Source: an uncultured Prevotella sp. | GTDB lineage: Bacteria > Bacteroidota > Bacteroidia > Bacteroidales > Bacteroidaceae | Assembly (NCBI GenBank): GCA_900543155.1 | Contig: UQQN01000071.1 | Span: forward strand, 1 to 12,259 | Direction: 5' to 3' | Length of the DNA stretch: 12,259 nt | Part shown: positions 6,573 to 12,259 of the stretch, in pieces | How positions within the stretch are numbered: position 1 is the stretch's first letter | Layout: each line of letters opens with the position of its first letter | Program-made: the position numbers and the translations under genes | Notes under the pieces: model-generated | The model's input: only the letters and a program-made list of their open reading frames with translations | Databases searched by the model: none | What the model was told of the DNA's origin: nothing

Positions 6573-7037
6573 TTAAATGCTGATGTTAAGAATTTCGAGG
6601 TTGATAGTGCCTTGTGGAATTCTCACTTCTACCACATCGCCCACTTTTTTGCCAAGTAAGCCTTGTGCAATGGGGGTCGTGCTCGAAATTTTTCCTTCGC
6701 GAAGGTTAGCTTCGCTTTCACTGACGATGGTATATTTCATTACCATGCCGTTTTTCACGTTCTTCATCTCGACGGTAGTAAGAATCTGCACAGTGTCGGC
6801 TTTGATTTTCGACTTGTCGATGATTTTAGCCTCGGCAATCGCCATTTTCAAAGCAGCAATTCGTCCTTCGAGTTTCGACTGATTCTCTTTCGCAGCATCA
6901 TATTCGCTATTTTCTGAAAGGTCGCCTTTATCGGCAGCCTCTGCAATGGCTGCTGAGGCAGCAGGGCGCTCAATCGATTCCATGTGACGGAGCTGGGCTA
7001 CCATTTTGTCGTAGCCCTCTTGAGTCATATAAGCCAT
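6573..7037 (-). CDS. greA: Transcription elongation factor GreA
   Basis: This 154-residue protein has the normal GreA length. The N-terminal coiled-coil (about 1-75) carries EAADKGDLSENSEYDAAKE (33-51). Asp39 and Glu42 correspond to the acidic tip residues of E. coli GreA (GDLKEN) that hold the catalytic Mg2+ in the RNA polymerase secondary channel. The C-terminal FKBP-like domain ends with PIAQGLLGKKVGDVVEVRIP, the family signature. GreA rescues backtracked polymerase by stimulating cleavage of the nascent RNA 3' end. The ATG at 7037 is used; Met4 at 7028 is an alternative that would remove only three residues. The leader is long (about 143 nt from the predicted promoter) and contains a run of nine T on the coding strand (7117-7109). 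Confidence 0.97.
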   Translation of the reverse strand: MAYMTQEGYDKMVAQLRHMESIERPAASAAIAEAADKGDLSENSEYDAAKENQSKLEGRIAALKMAIAEAKIIDKSKIKADTVQILTTVEMKNVKNGMVMKYTIVSESEANLREGKISSTTPIAQGLLGKKVGDVVEVRIPQGTINLEILNISI

Positions 7038-7186
7038 AATAAAATTGGATGTAGTATGTTTTTAATTATTTTTCTTTTGGGTATTGGAAGGCGTTAAGGC
7101 GAGGTTGCAAAAAAAAACCGAAAGAACTCCAGCGCCGTTTTGCTTAGGAATCCTTTCAACTTCTCCTTAATAACTATTTCCGTGTG

Positions 7187-7218
7187 CAAATGTAACCCTT
7201 TATTTTGGATAAGCCAAA
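7187..7218 (-). promoter_or_regulatory. Promoter of greA
   Basis: Minus strand: TTTG at 7218-7215, exactly 20 nt spacer, then TACATTTG at 7194-7187. This is the best -33/-7 match in the window. The predicted start near 7180 leaves a leader of about 143 nt. Confidence 0.8.
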
Positions 7219-7637
7219 TTTCCTTTGGTATATTCTGTTAAAATTGCGTGCAGTATAAAAAAGTTATGGCTGTAGCAAGCGCAAGTTGATGGGGCGAGGA
7301 GGGTATTTTTTTGTTGCGCTGAGCCTTCGGTATGATATCGGAATGCCTTCGGAATGGCATTGGGTTTTTATTTGCCGAAAAATGGGGCGTTTAAGGCATG
7401 CTTGCGCGTGCAAAAAAAGATGAGTGATTTTTTGTGAATCTGGACGATTTTGACCTTTCACCCAACACGCACGTTGCGATAAAAAAAATCAGCACTTTGA
7501 TCAATATTCTCCGTTTTTTGTAAAAATCGTAAGAAAATTCATGATGGTGCAAAGTTAGTATTAAAATTTTAGAATAATGTATTTTGATTGAAAATCAGTT
7601 CTTTTTTAATTTTAATCTGTAAATTATGTTTTATCAC
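7219..7637. other. Gene-free stretch between greA promoter and DUF5686 terminator
   Basis: I see no credible gene here. A 65-codon minus-strand frame (7461-7264, GTG start) has a basic, proline-rich sequence without family features and overlaps the 11-bp tandem repeat. A TAnnTTTG-like -7 motif on the minus strand (TAACTTTG, 7557-7550) lacks a -33 partner. The stretch contains several A- and T-runs. A small RNA reading leftward from about 7545 cannot be excluded but is not supported. Confidence 0.45.
7324..7356. repeat. Three tandem copies of an 11-bp unit
   Basis: Units CCTTCGGTATG, ATATCGGAATG and CCTTCGGAATG follow each other directly. They share TCGG-x-ATG and differ at one to four positions. 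Function is unknown. On the minus strand they read CATTCCGAAGG and variants. Confidence 0.5.
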
Positions 7638-7683
7638 AAAAAAGAAGTTATGAAGAGTCTGTAAACATTCTTCATAACTTCTT
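7638..7683 (-). terminator. Intrinsic terminator of the DUF5686 gene
   Basis: A perfect 15-bp stem, AAGAAGTTATGAAGA (7642-7656) with its complement at 7669-7683, encloses a 12-nt loop. On the minus strand six T follow (7643-7638). It starts 15 nt after the stop codon. Confidence 0.92.
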
Positions 7684-7697
7684 GATAAGCAAATAAA

Positions 7698-10292
7698 TTA
7701 GAACGTAAGGCGGAACATGCCTCGGATCCCCCATTTTTGTGTACCTGGTTTGATGTAGTTGAGGCGGTGTACGTATTCAATGTGGAAAATCTTGAATATG
7801 TTGTGTATACCTGCAACGACTTCAACATAGGGGCGCTTGGGATTCATAACGCGCGATTGTGGCACAAAAACGCCTTGTTCCCAGTTGCCAGGGAAGTAGA
7901 GCAAACGGCTGTCGTTGGGTCTTTTAAAGGGGTCGTTTTTGCTTGTAAGAGTGCCCCAAAGCACGTTGCAACCTATGTACTCGCGCCACTTGAGTTTTTT
8001 GATAAGTGGAATACGATTTAAAATTTTACCATTCAAGTCCCACGCATACATGAGTGACACATAACGGTCGTTGAGGAACTCCATGTTGTCGATGAGGTTG
8101 AATGTGTTATCCTCCATAATGTACGAGAGGTTGGCAGCAGGCATGATGAGCAAGGGGTAGGGAACCTTGTTCCATTGCACACCACCTTTCACCGTAACGT
8201 CCATCTTACCCCACGAAGCTAACCAAAAGCGTTTGTAAATGCTGGCTTCGGTAAAATTATACATGTTGTTGTCGGTACCTTTGCCAAAGTTATACACACC
8301 CGCTGTGTGGTTAAGTGTAAAAATCGGAGCATCGTTGTTGCTGGCAATGCGTCGTTGCTTGGTGTTAATCCATGTAACACCAGGTTGGAAACGCAGACCA
8401 ACCATGCCATCGTACGTGCGGATGTAGGGCATGTTGAGAGAGGCATCTTGCGAAATACCTTCTGCGTGGAGGGGCTGATAGAAGAGACTTGCAGTAGGCG
8501 AGTCTTTTGAGGTACGGGCTTGCAGTGTAAGGCGCAGGCCATTTGCCCACTCACGATCCCACAATAGTTTGTAGGTCTCGAAATACATCATGTGGTCAAC
8601 CTTCGTCCACTTAAGTGAGGTGAACACATTATCCTTATCAGTAGGCAAAAACTTATCGGAGGGCGACATTACATCGCGTGTGTAGTTAAAGGTGAGGTTG
8701 TTGACGGGGAACTCACGTGGTAGGTATGCCTTTTTGTTGAACGAGTAAGTAACCTCGCCCATACCTTTCCATTTTTCGTCCTTAAAACCATAGGCTGCGT
8801 ATCCCTTTAAGAAAAGGTGCTTGTTGAAGTTTGCAGTGGTTTGTGCCGAAAGACGTAGGCGCAAGCCGTCAACAAAGTTTTGTGTAATCATCGTGTTCAC
8901 CGGTCCAATATCCACTTTCGAGGGCTTATCGGGGTTGACACTAGTTTCTACAAAGTTCTCGATGAAGGCTTTGGCAATCCATAATACGGGTTTAAAGCCT
9001 TTAACTTGTTCAAGCTTGTGAATGAGCTGGCTCATAGAACTTTCGCTCTTGGTGAGCGAATCGGCTCGGTGGGTTTGCCAAAACTCTTTGTCTTGCATCT
9101 GCGCATTAGCCTCAGTGAGAGTCTCGCCCTTAAACTTAAAGGTTTTGTCGGGGATGGGCTCGAAACTGAAGTTAGAATATTCAGTGGCACGCTTTACTTG
9201 GAACTTGTTCAAGAATTTGGCGAGCTTAATTTGCACCAACATATCGTCCTTTGTGAGCACTTGTTCGCCTGTGGGCAGTTGTTTGAACTCTTGCATAATG
9301 CGCATGCTCTCTACAAAGTTTACATCGCTGCGCACAGGAATACCCATTTCTACGCGGTGTACGCGGTAGGTGCTATCTGCCATGATGTAGAGACTGCCTG
9401 AGAAGCCAAAGTCTTGTGGATTATTGGGTGTGAAGTCTACTTGTATGCACTTGTTGCCAGCCACTTGTAGGGTGTCGACAATGAAGTAGCGATAAAAACT
9501 AATGGCTGTTTTCGACGAAATGGGGCTTGTGAATGGATATTGCAGCAGTCTTACCTCGTCTTGATAAATGTCCACGTCCGTAAAGCAGTCCTTCAGCATG
9601 GTGGTAACAATGTCACCCGTGTTGAGCAAGTCGTTAATACCATTTGAGCGTTGACCAAGTATGATGTTCTTTTCGCTCTTAGGTTCTTTTCGGTAGATGA
9701 GACGTGTTACGGTTTCGTCGACCGAAATAGGCAAAATGAGTTTACCCGTTTCATTGCACACCTCGACATGGTCTTTGAGGAAGGGAAACTTCTTGAATTT
9801 GCCGTCCTCAAAAATCTTGTCGGTAACCTCGTTGAATGCGAAGGTTATTTTAGAGTATTTATCGATGCTATAATAGTCGTGGTGGTGCAAGTCGCTTTGC
9901 TTTTTAGCAGCAATGACCTTACGCATGAGCTCGACTGCGGGATTATTTTTGCGCGAATATTTAGCCTTTTTGCCTACAACAACCTCAGCCGTGTTAAGTG
10001 AGCGGTCCATTGATTTGAGCTTAAACACTAAGGAGTCTGCGCTTTCTTTTACCGTTACGGTTTTGGTTTCATAGCCAAGCACCGACAGACGTAAGCGTCC
10101 AGCCTTAAAGGGCAACGAAAAATTGCCATCAAGGTCGGTTTGCGTGCCCCCTCCGTTAACGTAGACTACGTAAACAAAGGGAATTTTCTCTCCAGTCTTT
10201 GCATCGACCACAGAGCCTGCCAACTTTTTTTGGGCAAGGGCGGCGCTGATGCCGGCAAGTAACAGTATGAATAGTAAGAAAAGTCGTTTCAC
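7698..10292 (-). CDS. DUF5686 outer-membrane beta-barrel protein with carboxypeptidase regulatory-like domain
   Basis: This 864-residue protein has a signal peptide (1-20, basic start then a leucine-rich core, ending ALA). A CarboxypepD_reg-like beta-sandwich follows (about 22-92: GSVVDAKTGEKIPFVYV, then TQTDLDGNFSL). From about 115 (NPAVELMRKVIAAK) it matches the DUF5686 family. The second half, from about 470 to the end, is rich in alternating aromatic/polar strands and finishes with a C-terminal Phe (GIRGMFRLTF), typical of BAM-assembled barrels. The N-terminal beta-domain resembles that of SusC/TonB receptors, but I see no plug domain. Function is unknown; envelope biogenesis or transport is a fair guess. 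The start codon is GTG (10292-10290), since no in-frame ATG occurs before an upstream stop. No SD or good promoter is visible, so read-through from the inositol gene is possible. Confidence 0.85.
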   Translation of the reverse strand: MKRLFLLFILLLAGISAALAQKKLAGSVVDAKTGEKIPFVYVVYVNGGGTQTDLDGNFSLPFKAGRLRLSVLGYETKTVTVKESADSLVFKLKSMDRSLNTAEVVVGKKAKYSRKNNPAVELMRKVIAAKKQSDLHHHDYYSIDKYSKITFAFNEVTDKIFEDGKFKKFPFLKDHVEVCNETGKLILPISVDETVTRLIYRKEPKSEKNIILGQRSNGINDLLNTGDIVTTMLKDCFTDVDIYQDEVRLLQYPFTSPISSKTAISFYRYFIVDTLQVAGNKCIQVDFTPNNPQDFGFSGSLYIMADSTYRVHRVEMGIPVRSDVNFVESMRIMQEFKQLPTGEQVLTKDDMLVQIKLAKFLNKFQVKRATEYSNFSFEPIPDKTFKFKGETLTEANAQMQDKEFWQTHRADSLTKSESSMSQLIHKLEQVKGFKPVLWIAKAFIENFVETSVNPDKPSKVDIGPVNTMITQNFVDGLRLRLSAQTTANFNKHLFLKGYAAYGFKDEKWKGMGEVTYSFNKKAYLPREFPVNNLTFNYTRDVMSPSDKFLPTDKDNVFTSLKWTKVDHMMYFETYKLLWDREWANGLRLTLQARTSKDSPTASLFYQPLHAEGISQDASLNMPYIRTYDGMVGLRFQPGVTWINTKQRRIASNNDAPIFTLNHTAGVYNFGKGTDNNMYNFTEASIYKRFWLASWGKMDVTVKGGVQWNKVPYPLLIMPAANLSYIMEDNTFNLIDNMEFLNDRYVSLMYAWDLNGKILNRIPLIKKLKWREYIGCNVLWGTLTSKNDPFKRPNDSRLLYFPGNWEQGVFVPQSRVMNPKRPYVEVVAGIHNIFKIFHIEYVHRLNYIKPGTQKWGIRGMFRLTF

Positions 10293-10357
10293 GATTGAAG
10301 AGTTGTGTGGAATAGAAAAAGTGTAGTTTTTAGGGTGGTGCTGTGTGTGCTACGAAT

Positions 10358-10405
10358 AAAAAGCCCCACGCACAAGTGTCGTAATGCACTGTGCGTGAAG
10401 CTTTT
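10358..10405 (-). terminator. Intrinsic terminator of the inositol-phosphate synthase gene
   Basis: An imperfect stem of about 17 bp: AAAAGC (10359-10364)/GCTTTT (10400-10405), an internal loop, then CACGCACA/TGTGCGTG, a bulged A, and GTG/CAC around an 8-nt loop. On the minus strand TTTTTATTCG follows. A separate 7-bp hairpin (10438-10454) lies between it and the stop codon. Confidence 0.88.
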
Positions 10406-10481
10406 CATAGCAAAGAGTGAAGGATTTTAAGAACATTTATGCTTAAAAAGCATAATACGACTTATTGTCCTTTTTTTGTGT

Positions 10482-11774
10482 TTAGTCGATTTCCTCGTCA
10501 GCCTCGTAGCCACCCATTTCGCGGATAGCATTCTTGAGCATAACATACTGTTGGAAGAGGTGGTTGATAGGAATTTCGCCCTGTGTATAGTCGTGCATCG
10601 GGCTCTTGAGGAAGAAACTCAAGAAGCGCTGTGTGCCATAGCGTCCCTTACGAGCAGCAAGGTCAGAAAGGAGCACGAGGTCGAGCAAGAGCGGGGCAGC
10701 GAGGATTGAGTCGCGGCAGAGGAAGTTAATCTTAATCTGCATGGGATAGCCCATCCAACCAAAGATGTCGATGTTGTCCCAACCTTCCTTATTATCGTTG
10801 CGAGGCGGATAGTAGTTGATGCGAACCTTGTGGTAGTAGTCTGAGTAAAGGTCGGGTTGCTTGTCGCCTTCAAGGATGCTCTCGAGGGTAGAAAGCTTAG
10901 AAACCTCCTTAGTGTGGAAGTTAGCAGGTTCATCGAGTACAAGACCATCACGGTTACCGAGGATGTTTGTAGAGAACCAACCGCTCAAACCTAAGCAACG
11001 TGTGCCGATGATAGGAGCGAAGCCCGACTTAACGAGTGTCTGACCTGTCTTAAAGTCCTTACCAGCGATAGGCATCTTGGTCTTTTCTGCCATTTCCCAC
11101 ATAGCAGGAATGTCGACAGTTGTATTGGGGGCACCCATGATGAAGGGAGCACCTTCAGCCAAGGCGGCGTAGGCGTAGCACATAGAGGGAGCTACATGTT
11201 CGCGATCGTCAGCCTTCATGGCAGCTTCGAGTGCTGCGAGTGTACCGTGAATTTGCTCGTCAACGGGTACGTAGATTTCGGTTGAGGCAGCCCAAATAAC
11301 AACGATGCGGTCGCAGTTGTTTTCAGCCTTGAAACGACGGATGTCTTCGCGTACGGCTTCCATCATGTCCCAACGAGTAGCGCAATCTTTTACGTTGTCA
11401 CCATCGAGGCGCTTAGCGTAGTTTTTGTCGAAAGCAGCCTTCATGGGCACAATAGCCTTGAGTTCATCGCGAACAGGCTCGATGTCACGATCGCGGAGCA
11501 CCTCGGCGTTGAGCGCGCTTTCGTAAGCATTTTCGGGATAAACGTCCCATGCACCAAACACGATGTCGTTGAGTGAGGTAAGGGGAACGATTTCGCCGTA
11601 GTGAAGGTATTTTTTGTTTTTGCCACGACCCACGCGAATCTTATCGTATTGAGTCATTGAGCCAACAGGCTTGGCCAAACCTTTGCGTGCCATGAGCACA
11701 CCAGTCATGAAGGTAGTGGTAACAGCGCCCAAACCGACGCACATTACACCTAACTTTCCTTTTGCAGGTTCCAT
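10482..11774 (-). CDS. ino1: Myo-inositol-1-phosphate synthase
   Basis: This 430-residue enzyme converts glucose-6-phosphate to myo-inositol-1-phosphate with NAD as redox cofactor. The NAD-binding fold starts at GVMCVGLGAVTTTF (9-22). Further family segments are APNTTVDIP (215-223), IAGKDFKTGQTLVKS (236-250) with the catalytic lysine region (Lys239/Lys242), GWFSTNILGNRDG (265-277), and DSILAAPLLLDL (355-366), all in the order found in eukaryotic and bacterial MIPS. In Bacteroidetes the product feeds inositol-phospholipid and inositol-sphingolipid synthesis. No other inositol-lipid gene (CDP-alcohol transferase, phosphatase, ceramide transferase) is beside it here: the gene ends at a terminator and the next gene is an unrelated barrel protein. 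The acidic C-terminus (EADEEID) and ATG start are clear. Confidence 0.92.
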   Translation of the reverse strand: MEPAKGKLGVMCVGLGAVTTTFMTGVLMARKGLAKPVGSMTQYDKIRVGRGKNKKYLHYGEIVPLTSLNDIVFGAWDVYPENAYESALNAEVLRDRDIEPVRDELKAIVPMKAAFDKNYAKRLDGDNVKDCATRWDMMEAVREDIRRFKAENNCDRIVVIWAASTEIYVPVDEQIHGTLAALEAAMKADDREHVAPSMCYAYAALAEGAPFIMGAPNTTVDIPAMWEMAEKTKMPIAGKDFKTGQTLVKSGFAPIIGTRCLGLSGWFSTNILGNRDGLVLDEPANFHTKEVSKLSTLESILEGDKQPDLYSDYYHKVRINYYPPRNDNKEGWDNIDIFGWMGYPMQIKINFLCRDSILAAPLLLDLVLLSDLAARKGRYGTQRFLSFFLKSPMHDYTQGEIPINHLFQQYVMLKNAIREMGGYEADEEID

Positions 11775-11891
11775 AATTTGTGATGTATAAGTAGGTTGTT
11801 ATATTATATGAGTTGATAAGCTTGTTTTGTAGTCGCCTCTTTTTATTTTCCTCTTGTTATTTTGAAGGATGCGAAATGAAGGCTACACTTT

Positions 11892-11925
11892 CAAAACTAC
11901 AAAAGTGCAAAAAGTTTTCGAGCAA
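11892..11925 (-). promoter_or_regulatory. Possible promoter of the inositol-phosphate synthase gene
   Basis: On the minus strand TAGTTTTG (11899-11892) fits the -7 consensus. A TTG triplet (11925-11923) lies upstream but with a 23-nt spacer instead of 19-21. The start would be near 11885, with a 110-nt leader. Confidence 0.35.
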
Positions 11926-11966
11926 GGCAATATTTTAGACTCACTTTTTTGATTTTATAAGAACAA

Positions 11967-12053
11967 ATGAACTACAAAGCATACATTTTGACCACTTTTA
12001 TGGTGTTTTTTGGTTGTTACGTAGTCCATCTTGTTGTATGTTTGGATTTGTAA
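11967..12053 (+). CDS. Possible 28-residue hydrophobic peptide
   Basis: An ATG opens a 28-codon frame beginning MNYKAYILTTFMVFFGC and ending with TAA at 12051. The peptide is almost wholly hydrophobic with a single basic residue near the start, like a one-pass membrane peptide. It has no RBS or promoter of the usual type, and its 3' part overlaps the P1 promoter of the rightward gene. In AT-rich DNA such frames arise by chance, so I list it only for completeness. Confidence 0.15.
   Translation: MNYKAYILTTFMVFFGCYVVHLVVCLDL
12014..12044 (+). promoter_or_regulatory. Promoter P1 of the rightward gene
   Basis: Plus strand: TTG at 12014-12016, 20-nt spacer, then TATGTTTG at 12037-12044. It fits TTG-N20-TAnnTTTG. 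Start near 12051 would give a leader of about 190 nt to the ATG at 12242. Confidence 0.65.
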
Positions 12054-12137
12054 ACCTACAATATATCTAATACATCTTATCAGAGAAACAAACTTTAAAT
12101 ATGTTCCTTGAAAATTTATTCAAAAAATGTGTAAATG

Positions 12138-12171
12138 TTGCTTTTTCTCTTGACTTTTTTACATACCTTTG
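12138..12171 (+). promoter_or_regulatory. Possible promoter P2 of the rightward gene
   Basis: TACCTTTG (12164-12171) is a good -7 element. The nearest TTG (12138-12140) has a 23-nt spacer, longer than usual. Start near 12178 would give a leader of about 64 nt. Confidence 0.5.
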
Positions 12172-12241
12172 TGATATAGATTTAATTTTGTGGTATTTAT
12201 TAAGATTTACCCGTTGGCGGAATTAATTTAAGTTGATAAAT

Positions 12242-12259
12242 ATGAGTAAAAAGTTGCAC
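12242..12259 (+). CDS. Start of an unidentified gene cut by the right edge
   Basis: An ATG at 12242 opens a frame reading MSKKLH to the window end. Two promoter candidates point toward it and it is preceded by an AT-rich leader (ATTTAAGTTGATAAAT), as usual for Bacteroidetes starts without SD. Six codons do not allow any family assignment. It is the only probable gene on the plus strand, divergent from the inositol-phosphate synthase gene. Confidence 0.45.

Noticed and set aside
7264..7461. 65-codon minus-strand frame in the greA/DUF5686 gap
   Set aside because: It needs a GTG start, overlaps the tandem repeat, and its composition (basic, proline- and cysteine-containing) looks like translated non-coding DNA.
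7550..7557. Minus-strand -7 motif TAACTTTG as promoter of a small RNA
   Set aside because: No TTG/TTTG lies at 19-21 nt upstream and no stable RNA fold or terminator is seen downstream.
1..12259. CRISPR array, toxin-antitoxin pair or phage-defence island
   Set aside because: I saw no regularly spaced repeats, no small paired toxin/antitoxin genes and no nuclease/helicase defence genes; most genes are housekeeping, envelope or secretion genes.

Overview
The window looks like a Bacteroidales chromosome, most likely Prevotella or a close relative; the genus is a guess. The evidence is: promoters of the Bacteroidetes form TTG/TTTG-N20-TAnnTTTG; almost no Shine-Dalgarno sequences; a giant secreted protease with a type IX secretion tail; a DUF5686 outer-membrane barrel; and a myo-inositol-phosphate synthase of the kind used for Bacteroidetes inositol lipids. 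Everything lies on the minus strand except a six-codon gene start at the right edge.

Left end (1-640): two genes typical of Bacteroidales integrative or mobilizable elements. One is a DUF3853-type small helix-turn-helix protein; one base after it comes the cut N-terminal part of a VirE-like protein. A gene-poor stretch (640-1100) with several hairpins follows, then tRNA-Met(CAT) with its own promoter and terminator. The element lies on the 3' side of the tRNA, which is the usual geometry of tRNA-targeted integration. No integrase or att repeat is visible, so this is only inference.

Middle (1272-6027): a 1489-residue secreted papain-like cysteine protease with FN3-like, LamG, three PKD-like, second LamG, beta-sandwich and type IX sorting regions. 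It is a single transcription unit with a clear promoter and terminator. Next come a HIT-family nucleotide hydrolase and greA. The two are separated by a 76-nt palindromic element.

Right part (7038-12259): a 660-bp gene-free region contains the greA promoter and a short 11-bp tandem repeat. A DUF5686 barrel protein with a GTG start follows, then myo-inositol-1-phosphate synthase, each ending in a strong hairpin terminator. The last 470 bp are a divergent promoter region with two plus-strand promoters, leading to a gene that begins at 12242 and runs off the edge.

Apart from the DUF3853/VirE pair, and possibly greA-HIT, the genes look like independent single-gene transcription units with housekeeping, envelope and secretion roles. 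I found no convincing undescribed multi-gene system. The points most worth following up are the protease architecture, the mobile-element boundary at the tRNA, the palindrome between greA and the HIT gene, and the terminator-like hairpin in the tRNA leader.
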